Shown: positions 32,982 through 41,327, counted from the first letter of the stretch. The stretch is DNA of 41,327 nt from Caryophanales bacterium (GCA_016290145.1 JAEESX010000005.1:1-41327); one strand, 5' to 3'. Numbers and translations are program-made. The notes: generated from the sequence alone by a model not told the origin.

Positions 32982-34112
32982 TTAGTCAGTTTGCTTACCT
33001 TTGAAGTAAGTGTGGTCAATTAGACCACCACCGAGACAAATATCACCATCGTATAACACGGCTGCTTGTCCAGGTGTGACCGCTTTGTAAGGTTCATCAA
33101 AGATGAGTTCGATTTCATCTTCACCTTTGAAGTGAATGGTTACACCATTATCTTGTTGTCTATATCTAAACTTCGCGTTGATGTGTTGTCCTTCTTTTGG
33201 AACATCAGTTATGAAATTCAATAACTTCACTGTGCATCTATCACTAAGTAAGTATTCGCTTTCTTCTCCGCTTGCGGCGTAAAGGATGTTTTTCTTTACA
33301 TCTTTCTTAACAATGAACCAACCTTTTGCGACTTCACCGTGGATACCGCCAATGCCTAAGCCTTTTCTTTGACCGATTGTGTAATACATTGCGCCATCAT
33401 GACGGCCGATAACTCTACCAGTTTCGATATCAACAATATCGCCCTTTTGTGCAGGTATGTAATTCTTTAAGAATTCACGGAAGTTTCTTTCACCGATAAA
33501 ACAGATACCTGTACTATCTTTCTTATCCATAACGGATTGAAGATTGAGTTCATGAGCGATTCTTCTCACTTCTGGTTTATCGATATCACCTAATGGGAAT
33601 AAGCAGAAAGAGACTTGCTCCTGGTTAATTTGACTTAAGAAGTATGTTTGATCCTTATTCTTATCAAATGACTTGCAGAGATAGGCTTTGCCATCTTTAT
33701 CAATACGCTTTGCATAATGACCCATAGCGATCGCGTCAAAACCTTTTTCTTTAGCAAACTTTAAGAATGCATCAAATTTAATGTATTTATTGCAGAAAAT
33801 GTCTGGATTTGGAGTTCTACCAGCTTCATATTCTCTAATTAAATACGAGAAGACATCGTCCCAGTATTCTTTAACGAAATCGATTCTTAACAATGGAATA
33901 TCGAGCATTTTGGCCACTAAGACGGCATCATCATAGTCTTTTTCTTGTGGACATTGATTGTTATTGATTGTGGGGTTGCCTAAATAGTCGCCATTAGCTA
34001 AAGCATCCCAGTTACGCATAAAACAGCCAGAAACATCATGTCCTTGTTTCTTTAAAAGATAGGCTGCAACTGCGCTATCAACACCACCAGAAAGACCTAA
34101 TAGTACCTTCAT
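32982..34112 (-). CDS. mnmA: tRNA-specific 2-thiouridylase MnmA
   Basis: Adds sulfur to U34 of tRNA-Glu, -Gln and -Lys. The PP-loop SGGVDS (residues 8-13), the first catalytic Cys in the NPDIFCNKYIKF region, the second in GICFIG, and the C-terminal beta domain are present; 376 residues is usual. AAGGAG about 8 nt upstream and TAATG overlap with dtd support the start. The sulfur donor (IscS-type desulfurase) is not in the window. Confidence 0.97.
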   Translation of the reverse strand: MKVLLGLSGGVDSAVAAYLLKKQGHDVSGCFMRNWDALANGDYLGNPTINNNQCPQEKDYDDAVLVAKMLDIPLLRIDFVKEYWDDVFSYLIREYEAGRTPNPDIFCNKYIKFDAFLKFAKEKGFDAIAMGHYAKRIDKDGKAYLCKSFDKNKDQTYFLSQINQEQVSFCLFPLGDIDKPEVRRIAHELNLQSVMDKKDSTGICFIGERNFREFLKNYIPAQKGDIVDIETGRVIGRHDGAMYYTIGQRKGLGIGGIHGEVAKGWFIVKKDVKKNILYAASGEESEYLLSDRCTVKLLNFITDVPKEGQHINAKFRYRQQDNGVTIHFKGEDEIELIFDEPYKAVTPGQAAVLYDGDICLGGGLIDHTYFKGKQTD

Positions 34113-34561
34113 TAGAACATCTCCTTGCTATCAAGTAGTAGGGTAAACGGGCCATCGTTAATTGAACTGACTTGCATATCCGCTCCGAACACACCTGTGG
34201 AGACCTTGCCGTGCTTTAGTTCTAACTGTTGATTGAAGTAGTCATAAAGTGGTTCAGCTTCACCTGGACGTAACGCATCCACGAATGATGGACGTCTGCC
34301 TTTCGCGGTGTTCGCATATAAAGTAAATTGGCTCACCGAAAGAATGGATCCATTCACGTCTTGAAGGGAAATATTGATATTTCCGTGTTCATCTGGGAAC
34401 GCTCTTAAAGAGAGAATTTTATCAATCATCTTATCGACGGTTTCTTTATTGTCGCCATCAGTAAAACCAACGAGTAAAAGATAGCCACGGCTAATTGCAC
34501 CGACGACTTTCTTATTGATCTCTACTTTAGCTTCTAAAACAGTTGTTAAAACGACTCTCAT
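34112..34561 (-). CDS. dtd: D-aminoacyl-tRNA deacylase
   Basis: Removes D-amino acids wrongly attached to tRNA. The 149 residues show the SVSQFTLYA motif (about 76-84) and the Gly-Pro motif in NDGPFTLLLD (about 134-143), which excludes L-substrates. The ATG overlaps the rarA stop by one base and the 3' end overlaps mnmA by one base, so all three are coupled. In many Firmicutes dtd sits next to relA; that is not the case here. Confidence 0.95.
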   Translation of the reverse strand: MRVVLTTVLEAKVEINKKVVGAISRGYLLLVGFTDGDNKETVDKMIDKILSLRAFPDEHGNINISLQDVNGSILSVSQFTLYANTAKGRRPSFVDALRPGEAEPLYDYFNQQLELKHGKVSTGVFGADMQVSSINDGPFTLLLDSKEMF

Positions 34562-35796
34562 TATTTCTTAACCTTGTCCCAATATTCTTTGAGTGTTTGT
34601 TCGAATTTATTATCTTGGTAAATATAATATTTACTATCTTTAATATCATCTGGTAAGTATTGTTGTTTAACCCAGTGATGTGAATAGTTATGAGGATACT
34701 TATAGTTTTGTCCTTTGACCTTAGCATCTTCACCATCATAATGGGTATTTTGTAATGTTCTAGGAACGTTAATTCCCTTGCCTTGATGGATATCACTAAT
34801 CGCTGTATCAATGGCGATAACACCAGAATTACTCTTTGGTGCGGTCGCAATTAAAATTGCGGCATTCGCTAAAGGAAGTCTTGCTTCAGGCATACCTAAT
34901 TGAAGCGCACTATCTACGCACGCTTTGACAATTGGAATGATACTTGGATAAGCCATACCAACATCTTCGCTTGCGGAGCAAAGAAGTCTACGGCAGGCAG
35001 CGATTAAATCTCCGGCTTCTAACATCTTTGCTAAATAGAAGACTGCAGCATCTGGATCACTGCCTCTTAATGACTTCATTAAAGCGGATAAGTTATCGAA
35101 GTGTTTATCTTCACTTCTATCATAGGAAATATTGGCTTTATCAATGAATGATTCCACCATCTTTTTGGTAATCTTATTGTTCTTTGTTAAAGAGTTAGCG
35201 AGGAACTCTAAATTATTGAGTCCTTTTCTCATATCTCCATTCGTGGATAACGCTAATAAGGAAAGTGCTTCTTTTTCTAAAGAAACATCTAACTTCTTCG
35301 CGGCTCTAGTAAGTCCTTTTTCAATCTCAGATTTCTCAATCGCTTTGAACTCAAAAACAGTGCAACGAGAAAGAAGTGCTGGATAGATATAAAAATATGG
35401 ATTTTCGGTTGTGGATGCAATAAGTGTAATATCACCATTTTCCACGAATTCTAATAATGATTGTTGTTGTTTCTTATTAAGATATTGGATTTCATCCAAA
35501 TATAACAAAATACCATTTGTATTAAATAAGCCATTCACTTCACCAATGATCTTTTTAATATCATCAGTGTTTGCTGTGGTTCCATTTAACTTATAGAGAC
35601 TCATATTCGCTTTTTTAGCGATGATATTTGCCATTGTGGTTTTGCCAATTCCTGGAGGACCGTAAAAGATCATGTTAGAAATATGACCGGAGTCGATCAC
35701 CTTTCTAAATGTGCTACCTTTGGCTAATAAATGGGATTGTCCCACCATATCATCTAAGGTTTCTGGTCTAAGGATGTCTGCTAATGGTTTTTGCAT
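34561..35796 (-). CDS. rarA: replication-associated recombination protein RarA (MgsA)
   Basis: AAA+ ATPase related to clamp loaders that acts at stalled replication forks. Walker A is YGPPGIGKTT (about 44-53), Walker B LYLDEIQ, the sensor region ASTTENPYF, and the C-terminal tetramerisation domain contains the IAIDTAISDI and YKYPHNY segments typical of the family. 411 residues is normal. No Shine-Dalgarno; TTGATT-N17-TATTAT places the transcription start at the ATG itself. It heads rarA-dtd-mnmA. Confidence 0.95.
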   Translation of the reverse strand: MQKPLADILRPETLDDMVGQSHLLAKGSTFRKVIDSGHISNMIFYGPPGIGKTTMANIIAKKANMSLYKLNGTTANTDDIKKIIGEVNGLFNTNGILLYLDEIQYLNKKQQQSLLEFVENGDITLIASTTENPYFYIYPALLSRCTVFEFKAIEKSEIEKGLTRAAKKLDVSLEKEALSLLALSTNGDMRKGLNNLEFLANSLTKNNKITKKMVESFIDKANISYDRSEDKHFDNLSALMKSLRGSDPDAAVFYLAKMLEAGDLIAACRRLLCSASEDVGMAYPSIIPIVKACVDSALQLGMPEARLPLANAAILIATAPKSNSGVIAIDTAISDIHQGKGINVPRTLQNTHYDGEDAKVKGQNYKYPHNYSHHWVKQQYLPDDIKDSKYYIYQDNKFEQTLKEYWDKVKK

Positions 35797-35802
35797 AGCA
35801 TA

Positions 35803-35831
35803 ATAATATCTATATTTGCATCTTTAATCAA
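35803..35831 (-). promoter_or_regulatory. rarA promoter, leaderless
   Basis: TTGATT (35826-35831), 17 bp, TATTAT (35803-35808), 6 nt to the ATG. This is the clearest leaderless arrangement in the window because both boxes are well spaced. Confidence 0.65.
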
Positions 35832-35861
35832 GATTAAGGCCCTATATATTATTTGCATTAC

Positions 35862-35889
35862 AAAAGAAAAGACCTCACGAGGAGGCCTT
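35862..35889 (-). terminator. intrinsic terminator of pdp
   Basis: AAGGCCTC (35882-35889), 5-nt loop, GAGGTCTT (35869-35876) with one G-U pair, then TTCTTTT. Confidence 0.85.
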
Positions 35890-35903
35890 CACTTTATATG
35901 CAA

Positions 35904-37214
35904 TTATTTTTCGATGATTTCTCTAATAACTGGACGTGCTTCAACTTTTTCTTTAACGATGACGTAAGCTTTCTTCACATCTTCGATAATTGGAGCATAT
36001 TCTTTTTCGCTCTTATTGGTGTGTAATGTGCAGAGGAGTTCACCTTTCTTCACATAATCACCAATCTTCTTATTGAGCATGATACCTGCGGACATGTCGA
36101 TAACGTCTTCAAGTGTTTCTCTACCACCGCCGAGTTGCATACTAGCAATACCGATATCAAGGGCATCTAAACTCTTCACATAACCCTCTTGTTCGGAGCG
36201 GATTTCAATGAGGTTTTTCGCCACGACGAACTTCTCAGGATGTAGGATATAAGAAATATCTCCACCTTGCGCTTCGATCATCTTGACGAATTTCTCAAAT
36301 GCCGCGCCTGATTCGATGGCTTCATGGAGTTTCTTTCTACCATCTTCTAAGTCTTTTGCGCAGTTCGCTTGAACGAGCATAATTGAACCTGCGGTATAGC
36401 ATAATTCCATTAAATCTTCTGGACCTTTGCCATGTAATGCAGCGATTGCTTCTTTAACTTCGAGTGCGTTACCAACGGCTAAGCCTAAAGGTTCACTCAT
36501 ATCTGATAATACAGCTTTGGTATTTCTTCCTAATCTATTGCCGATGTCGACCATGATGTGTGCTAACGTTCTAGCATCATCCATGTTCTTCATGAAGGCA
36601 CCTTCACCTACGGTGACATCTAATAAAATCGCATCGGATCCACTAGCGAGTTTCTTAGACATAACGCTCGCTGCAATAAGTGGGATGGATTCAACTGTTC
36701 CGGTAACATCTCTTAAGGCATACATCTTCTTGTCAGCAGGAACTAAGGAACCTGTTTGACCAACGATTGCGCAGCCAATAGAGTTAACTTGTTTGGCAAA
36801 TCTATCACCTTCAATAGCAATTGTGACACCTGGGATAGATTCGAGCTTATCAAGTGTACCACCTGTGTGGCCTAAACCACGACCACTCATTTTGGCTAAT
36901 GTTGCGCCACAAGCAGCAACCATTGGTCCAAGGACCAAGGATGTCTTGTCACCAACGCCACCTGTAGAGTGTTTATCAACCTTAACACCTTTTAAATGGG
37001 ATAAGTCTAAGACTTCACCAGAATGTTCCATTCTATCGGTTAATGTTGCGATTTCACGGTTATTCATACCTCTAAATAAAATCGCCATTTGCATTGCGCT
37101 AGATTGGTAATCTGGAATTTCACCTTTTACATAGCCATCAATCCAAAATGTAATTTCTTCATCACTTAATTCATGACCATCACGTTTTTTGATTATAAGA
37201 TCTACCATTCTCAT
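35904..37214 (-). CDS. pdp: pyrimidine-nucleoside phosphorylase
   Basis: Splits uridine, deoxyuridine and thymidine with phosphate to base and (deoxy)ribose-1-phosphate. The signature [15 protein letters not shown] lies near 116-130, [17 protein letters not shown] near 81-97, and the C-terminal biotinyl-like domain is present. 436 residues and the [13 protein letters not shown] start match Firmicutes Pdp. GAGG is 9 nt upstream. It is a single-gene unit with a perfect 14-bp palindrome between promoter and ribosome site. With cdd it forms a salvage route; no deoC or nucleoside transporter is adjacent. Confidence 0.96.
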   Translation of the reverse strand: MRMVDLIIKKRDGHELSDEEITFWIDGYVKGEIPDYQSSAMQMAILFRGMNNREIATLTDRMEHSGEVLDLSHLKGVKVDKHSTGGVGDKTSLVLGPMVAACGATLAKMSGRGLGHTGGTLDKLESIPGVTIAIEGDRFAKQVNSIGCAIVGQTGSLVPADKKMYALRDVTGTVESIPLIAASVMSKKLASGSDAILLDVTVGEGAFMKNMDDARTLAHIMVDIGNRLGRNTKAVLSDMSEPLGLAVGNALEVKEAIAALHGKGPEDLMELCYTAGSIMLVQANCAKDLEDGRKKLHEAIESGAAFEKFVKMIEAQGGDISYILHPEKFVVAKNLIEIRSEQEGYVKSLDALDIGIASMQLGGGRETLEDVIDMSAGIMLNKKIGDYVKKGELLCTLHTNKSEKEYAPIIEDVKKAYVIVKEKVEARPVIREIIEK

Positions 37215-37227
37215 ATAAAAATACCTC

Positions 37228-37249
37228 GCTAATATATTAGCACATTATA
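37228..37249 (-). promoter_or_regulatory. pdp promoter with palindromic candidate operator
   Basis: TATAAT (37244-37249) is followed by the perfect palindrome GCTAATATATTAGC (37228-37241), which covers the predicted transcription start just before the Shine-Dalgarno. TGC-TAATAT inside it could also be an extended -10. A repressor binding here would block pdp. Confidence 0.5.
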
Positions 37250-37286
37250 ATCGGTAATTTGCATACAATTTCTATAAGAAATGTAT

Positions 37287-37295
37287 TAATATACT
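37287..37295 (+). promoter_or_regulatory. -10 box of the rRNA methyltransferase gene, leaderless
   Basis: TAATAT (37287-37292) and the overlapping TATACT (37290-37295) end 6 and 3 nt before the ATG at 37299. There is no Shine-Dalgarno and no clear -35. Confidence 0.4.
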
Positions 37296-37298
37296 TGT

Positions 37299-38567
37299 AT
37301 GGAATTTAGCGAACATCTCAAATCATATTTATCTAATGAAGAAATTGATAAATTAATGACTTCTTTAGAAGATGAATCTCTTCATGCTGTCTTATTAAAT
37401 CCAAAGAAAATGAGCGATGAAGAATTCCTTAAACTATTTCCTGATGTCATTAAGCATCCTATAGTCGCCCACGCGTATATTTATAAAAAGGAATTATATA
37501 ATTTAGGTAAAAGTGTCTATCACACATTAGGCTGTTTCTATCTTCAAGAACCATCCGCGATGGTACCAGCCTATTTATTAAATGCCGAAGAAAATGATTT
37601 AGTCCTCGATATGTGCGCAGCACCTGGAGGCAAATCCATCCAATCTTCATTTTTAATGAAGGACAAAGGTTTAATTATCTCTAACGACTTATCTAAACCA
37701 AGAACATTTTCGATTGTTGAAAACATTGAACGCTTAGGTATCGGTAACGTTGTCGTTACTAATAACGATTTATCGTTAATCTATAATAAACACTTAAATA
37801 CATTCGATAAGATCATTTTAGATGCACCGTGTTCTGGTTCTGGCATGTTTAGAAAAGAAGACAAAATGGAACAAGACTGGTCATATAACAAAGTTCTTAA
37901 ATTTGCTGAAACACAAAAAGAATTAATAATGTATGCCTACTCTATGCTCAAACCTGGTGGCGTGATTTCCTATTCCACATGCTCTTTTTCTCAAGAAGAA
38001 GATGAGGATGTTATTGAATATTTACTCAAAAACACAGATGCAGGGATTATAAAAATAGATGGTAATCCTCTCTTCTATATAAATAAAAAGAAGCCTTTCG
38101 GCATCCATCTTTTACCTTCAATTTTCCCTGGTGAAGGCCACTATATTTGCTTAATTAGAAAACCAGGTAATTCAGTAAAAAAGGAAAATAAAGAAGTAAT
38201 TGAACTAAAAAATAAAAAATTTTCTTTAACAAATATTTACCGTTTTGGAGACTACATTTTTGGTCTCAATTATCCTTATAGTTTTAAATACTTTAATGTC
38301 ATCAGATTAGGTGTCAAAATCGGTGAGGATATCAAAGGTGAAATTAAGTACGATTACCACTACGCACATTATATAGATAATTTTGATAAAACCTATTCAT
38401 TACAAAGTAATGAACTACAAAAATACTTTAATGGGGAGACTTTAAATGTCGCTCTTCCTAAAGGTATCTATCTCCTTACTTTTGATGGTAAAAATGTGGA
38501 CTTGGCTAAGTCTGATGGACGCATTTTGAAGAACCATTTTCCAAAAGGTTTAAGACACAAAATTTAA
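37299..38567 (+). CDS. rsmF: RsmF/NOP2-Sun family rRNA m5C methyltransferase
   Basis: SAM-dependent enzyme that makes 5-methylcytosine in rRNA. The SAM site DMCAAPGGKS is at 104-113. Both catalytic cysteines are present, C178 in DAPCSGSGMF and C228 in STCSF. The C-terminal 130 residues form an RNA-binding extension as in RsmF/YebU; 422 residues is close to the family size. The target base cannot be told from sequence. It is divergent from pdp and stands alone before the lipoprotein gene. Confidence 0.9.
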   Translation: MEFSEHLKSYLSNEEIDKLMTSLEDESLHAVLLNPKKMSDEEFLKLFPDVIKHPIVAHAYIYKKELYNLGKSVYHTLGCFYLQEPSAMVPAYLLNAEENDLVLDMCAAPGGKSIQSSFLMKDKGLIISNDLSKPRTFSIVENIERLGIGNVVVTNNDLSLIYNKHLNTFDKIILDAPCSGSGMFRKEDKMEQDWSYNKVLKFAETQKELIMYAYSMLKPGGVISYSTCSFSQEEDEDVIEYLLKNTDAGIIKIDGNPLFYINKKKPFGIHLLPSIFPGEGHYICLIRKPGNSVKKENKEVIELKNKKFSLTNIYRFGDYIFGLNYPYSFKYFNVIRLGVKIGEDIKGEIKYDYHYAHYIDNFDKTYSLQSNELQKYFNGETLNVALPKGIYLLTFDGKNVDLAKSDGRILKNHFPKGLRHKI

Positions 38568-38610
38568 TTAAATATATATTTATCTCATCTAGAGAAAATG
38601 AAAAAAATGC

Positions 38611-38639
38611 TTGTATTACTTTTAGAATAGTAATAATCT
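38611..38639 (+). promoter_or_regulatory. candidate lipoprotein promoter with inverted repeat
   Basis: TTGTAT (38611-38616), 17 bp, weak TAATCT (38634-38639). Between them ATTACT (38615-38620) and AGTAAT (38629-38634) form an inverted repeat, a possible operator. The 109-nt intergenic region otherwise holds only the ribosome site AAAGGAG. Confidence 0.4.
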
Positions 38640-38676
38640 TTTAGCAAGCTATAAATTTTTTCGAAAGGAGAAAAAT

Positions 38677-40839
38677 ATGAAGAAAAATCTAGTTAAAATT
38701 CTAGCTTTATCGTCAGTCGCATTAGCCGTCGGTGCATGCGACCCAACACCAAAAGAAAAAGAAGAAGAAGTATTAGATTTATCTGTCGCCGAAATGTTCG
38801 AACTTAACAGTGACGGTACATTCGTAAACGAAGGTAAATTAGTTTCTTTAGAATCCATCTGTGTGTATGGTAGTTACGGTAATACATACGTCGTCGGTGT
38901 TCCTTATGTTGAAGGTGCTGACATTCGTAATTTAAAAGGTTTTGAAGTTGAATTACCAGAAAAACCAAATTGGCAAGGCGAAACCAAAGGTAGATACGCA
39001 AATGTTGATGTCAAAGGTAGATTCGTAAATGTCAATGGACGTCCAGTCCTCCAAGAAGCCGCATTAGAAATTAATGCCGAAGCTCAATATGATCCTCAAA
39101 CAGGCGACCGTATCGATGATGACGGTGCCTATTCCGCAGGCTATTGGGGTCCAAAATTATTCGTCCGTGATTACTATGACGAATACATGACACGTAAAAT
39201 GAACGGTACCTTAGTTGAAGGTATCTTCCAAATCGCTTCTAAACCAGGCGAAGTCTCCACTTCTAGCGAAGCATCATTCCAAGTCGTCTTCCCAGGTGAA
39301 AACCTTGATGTCGAAGACCTCGATAACTACTCATTAGTCAATGTCACAATTCCAGCCGGCCTTGATGAAGAAATGGTTACAAAAGCAAACACATTCTTCA
39401 GCGGTGTCAATGCTGGTGACTTCATTGATATGATGGCCATCACAAGATGGGACACATCCAAAGGTGGTATGGGTCTCTTATTTGAAAACTGGTGGGGCAA
39501 ATATGCTAAGAAAGCAGCAGATGCCGATATCCCAGAAATCTACTCCACATGGGCAGAAGTTAAATCCACAATTGAACCATTATACAATGCTCCAGTTGCT
39601 GATTTATCCGGTGCTGATGAAAACGATCCACTTAATGCTCCATTCTCATACTTAATCGATGATTCAATGTATGCAGATAACCCAAGAGATTACTGGACAG
39701 ATGATTACAAAGACGTCTTAGTCGTCGTCTCCAATCCAGAAAAATGTGGTACAGTCAAGATCACAGTTAACTATAAAGTTGCTGATGGTGATGGCTACCT
39801 CAATGCTCTCTTTGAAAAATTAGAAGGTCTCGGATTCGTAAGCAGTACAGTCGAACAAGGCATTTATGTCTTTGCAAGATCTGAATCTGATGTCGTCGTC
39901 GAAGAATTCCTCTTAATGGCATACGAATCTAGTGCACAACTTTACTACACAGCTCCAAGAATTGTTGTTGATGAAGACTTTGCAACAGTTGCATTAGCAA
40001 GTGCTGCATACAATATGAGAGTTTCTGAATTATTACAAAGCTCATTCACAACAGCTTTACCAGCCGCTTCTAGCGAATTAATCGAAAACGTTAACTTCAG
40101 CTGGAAGAACGAAATGTACTACTACAACAAATATCAAGTTGCTGCATTCGAATATCAATTCGAAATCAGTTTCGTTGAAGAAGCTACAGAAGAACAAATC
40201 AACGCTTTAGCAGAAGCATATGCCGCTGCTGTAGGTGCAGGATTTGCTGAAGCATATCAATCCAGCTTCGGAATCCAAGGTTTATGGAACGCCACAACAG
40301 GCGAATTCATTGCTGATTTATCAGTAACAGAAGAAGGTACATTATTCCTTGATGTTATGATTCTCCGTGGCGCAATGGCAAGTGCTGTTTCCTTAAAACC
40401 AACAAGCTCTGCTCAAATGCTCGCTATGATCAATGGCGAATACGCTGGTTGGAATGGCGCAAATGCTACATACTTCCCAACAGCAGCTTCCTCAGTTACA
40501 AGCTTCGATTTAGGCGAATTAGCTCCAGTTTCATTCGGATTCTTAGATAACACATACAATGATTTCGATAAATCTTGGGGTTACACACCATTCTTCGTCG
40601 CAAGCATTAACTACAGCCGCGATTTAACACAAGAAGATGTCGCATTATTCGTTGCTCAATTAACAGCAGCCGGATTCGTTGAAGCAAGCCACGCTGCATT
40701 CGGTGCAGGTTACTGGAACGCAAGCACATACGAATTCATCAAAGTTTCATTTAAAGAAAAGACATTAAATGTTGGCTTCGGTTTAGTCGCTACTGCTATT
40801 GCAGGCAATATGATTACAGTTGCAGGCGCTGGCGAATAA
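38677..40839 (+). CDS. large secreted lipoprotein with repeated modules, unknown function
   Basis: 720 residues. A lipoprotein signal peptide (MKKNLVKILALSSVALAVGAC) has lipobox VGAC with C21, so it is anchored outside the membrane. The N-terminal half (about 35-330) has Gly/Asp/Tyr-rich beta-type segments and may bind a ligand. The C-terminal half holds three related modules of about 90 residues (roughly 345-435, 470-560 and 612-705), each with a beta strand, an acidic helix and a GF/YV... aromatic strand. I recognise no named family. AAAGGAG six nt upstream is a strong ribosome site, codon choice looks like that of a highly expressed gene, and a strong terminator follows, so it is probably an abundant surface protein. 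Confidence 0.85.
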   Translation: MKKNLVKILALSSVALAVGACDPTPKEKEEEVLDLSVAEMFELNSDGTFVNEGKLVSLESICVYGSYGNTYVVGVPYVEGADIRNLKGFEVELPEKPNWQGETKGRYANVDVKGRFVNVNGRPVLQEAALEINAEAQYDPQTGDRIDDDGAYSAGYWGPKLFVRDYYDEYMTRKMNGTLVEGIFQIASKPGEVSTSSEASFQVVFPGENLDVEDLDNYSLVNVTIPAGLDEEMVTKANTFFSGVNAGDFIDMMAITRWDTSKGGMGLLFENWWGKYAKKAADADIPEIYSTWAEVKSTIEPLYNAPVADLSGADENDPLNAPFSYLIDDSMYADNPRDYWTDDYKDVLVVVSNPEKCGTVKITVNYKVADGDGYLNALFEKLEGLGFVSSTVEQGIYVFARSESDVVVEEFLLMAYESSAQLYYTAPRIVVDEDFATVALASAAYNMRVSELLQSSFTTALPAASSELIENVNFSWKNEMYYYNKYQVAAFEYQFEISFVEEATEEQINALAEAYAAAVGAGFAEAYQSSFGIQGLWNATTGEFIADLSVTEEGTLFLDVMILRGAMASAVSLKPTSSAQMLAMINGEYAGWNGANATYFPTAASSVTSFDLGELAPVSFGFLDNTYNDFDKSWGYTPFFVASINYSRDLTQEDVALFVAQLTAAGFVEASHAAFGAGYWNASTYEFIKVSFKEKTLNVGFGLVATAIAGNMITVAGAGE

Positions 40840-40861
40840 TCGCTAAAACAAAACTAAAAAT

Positions 40862-40889
40862 AAGGTTGGACTTCGGTCCAGCCTTTTTT
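40862..40889 (+). terminator. strong intrinsic terminator of the lipoprotein gene
   Basis: AAGGTTGGAC (40862-40871), TTCG loop, GTCCAGCCTT (40876-40885), then T. Ten base pairs with one G-U. Confidence 0.95.
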
Positions 40890-40897
40890 CATGCAAT

Positions 40898-40924
40898 AAA
40901 AAAGAAAAGATGCTTTTAAGCATC
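40898..40924 (-). terminator. intrinsic terminator of plsC
   Basis: GATGCTT and AAGCATC (40909-40924) around a tight loop, followed on the minus strand by TTTTCTTTTTT. It faces the lipoprotein terminator. Confidence 0.85.
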
Positions 40925-40933
40925 CTTACTTAT

Positions 40934-41327
40934 TTAGAATATTTTGTTGAATCTATAATCTTTAACGATTTTGGCCATCTCTAAGTGATCTTTCTTTCTT
41001 AAATCAAAGGAGATTGCTTGTTCAATTTTTTCTTCGCACAGCTTGGCGATTTCTTGTGTTTTCATATCTTTATATTGTTCTGGATAGATTGGATCTAAGA
41101 ATTTAATAAAGATTGGATATTTCTTTAATGCGGGTTTTCTCTTTAAGACGCGGAATGTACCATATGTGGCAACAGGAATAATTGGAACATTAGCCTTAAC
41201 CGCTGGACGGAATGTACCATGATGGAATTCCTTAACGTTTTTCATTGGGTCGCGGTTTCTAGTACCTTCTGGATAAATAATCCAGTTTTTGTTTCTCTTA
41301 TTCTTTAAGTCATCTTCCACTTTCATC
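40934..41327 (-). CDS. plsC: 1-acyl-glycerol-3-phosphate acyltransferase PlsC, N-terminus cut by window edge
   Basis: The C-terminal 130 residues are visible. They hold the acyltransferase motif YPEGTRNRD (motif III) and VPIIPVATYGTF (motif IV) of the PlsC/LPLAT family, which adds the second acyl chain in phosphatidic acid synthesis at the membrane. The catalytic HxxxxD block lies beyond the edge. The Met at 41326 is internal, not the start. Alternative: another LPLAT-fold acyltransferase. Confidence 0.88.
   Translation of the reverse strand, partial: MKVEDDLKNKRNKNWIIYPEGTRNRDPMKNVKEFHHGTFRPAVKANVPIIPVATYGTFRVLKRKPALKKYPIFIKFLDPIYPEQYKDMKTQEIAKLCEEKIEQAISFDLRKKDHLEMAKIVKDYRFNKIF

Noticed and set aside
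1-41327. Mycoplasma-type genetic code (TGA as Trp)
   Set aside because: comEA and ruvX end at TGA with tight overlaps to the next gene, and Trp residues are TGG throughout.
1-41327. CRISPR, prophage, insertion sequence, tRNA or rRNA
   Set aside because: I saw no regularly spaced repeats, transposase or integrase motifs, or tRNA/rRNA-like sequence; very degenerate copies could escape reading by eye.

Overview
The window is about 41 kb from a low-GC Gram-positive bacterium of the Bacilli type. It carries 37 protein genes, two of them cut by the window edges, packed with very small gaps and mostly on the minus strand. I see no rRNA, tRNA, CRISPR array, phage or transposase. TGA is a real stop (ruvX, comEA) and Trp is TGG, so the code is the standard bacterial one, not the Mycoplasma one. 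The gene orders ybeY-cdd-era-recO-glyQS-dnaG, lepA-hemW-hrcA-grpE-dnaK-dnaJ, alaS-ruvX-DUF1292-greA and comEA-comEC-holA-rpsT are the ones known from Bacillus relatives. The small intergenic regions and the few accessory genes suggest a streamlined, probably uncultured lineage near Erysipelotrichales, Acholeplasmatales or RF39. That placement is inference.

Layout: 1-5.4 kb holds dnaG (partial), glyQS, recO, era, cdd and ybeY. 5.45-6.67 kb holds a C39-peptidase membrane protein inserted between ybeY and dnaJ. 6.7-11.5 kb is the heat-shock operon hrcA-grpE-dnaK-dnaJ with two CIRCE operators. 11.5-16.8 kb holds an RDD membrane protein, hemW, a small membrane protein, a degenerate Fic-like protein and lepA. 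16.8-20.1 kb holds a nuclease-helicase fusion and fmt. 20.2-23.0 kb is a plus-strand group: a phosphodiesterase, an adenylating enzyme fused to an acyl carrier domain, and rpsT. 23.1-27.2 kb holds holA, comEC, comEA and greA. 27.2-30.8 kb holds a DUF1292 protein, ruvX, and alaS behind a T-box riboswitch. 30.8-32.9 kb holds two uncharacterised membrane proteins. 33-35.8 kb is rarA-dtd-mnmA. 35.9-38.6 kb is pdp and a divergent rRNA methyltransferase. 38.7-41.3 kb holds a large repeat-containing lipoprotein and a partial plsC.

The observation most worth following is a gap-free leader element of about 53 nt shared by two distant minus-strand genes: the C39-peptidase membrane protein (6666-6718) and comEA (26619-26671). 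In both, TTTGCA is followed after exactly 17 nt by CCCCCTA. A 10-position hairpin with two compensatory base-pair changes buries the Shine-Dalgarno sequence, and the SD-to-ATG distance is identical. This suggests a common regulon (DNA uptake plus leader-peptide processing) under an unknown sigma factor, operator or RNA switch.

Two genome-style features recur. Many genes that open a transcription unit have a TATAAT-like box only 3-9 nt before the ATG and no Shine-Dalgarno, which predicts leaderless mRNAs (ybeY, lepA, fmt, the phosphodiesterase, holA, rarA and others). Several genes also have the stop codon built into the 3' hairpin (fmt, comEC, rpsT, the DUF1292 gene, dnaJ). All calls were made by eye; no search or folding program was run.
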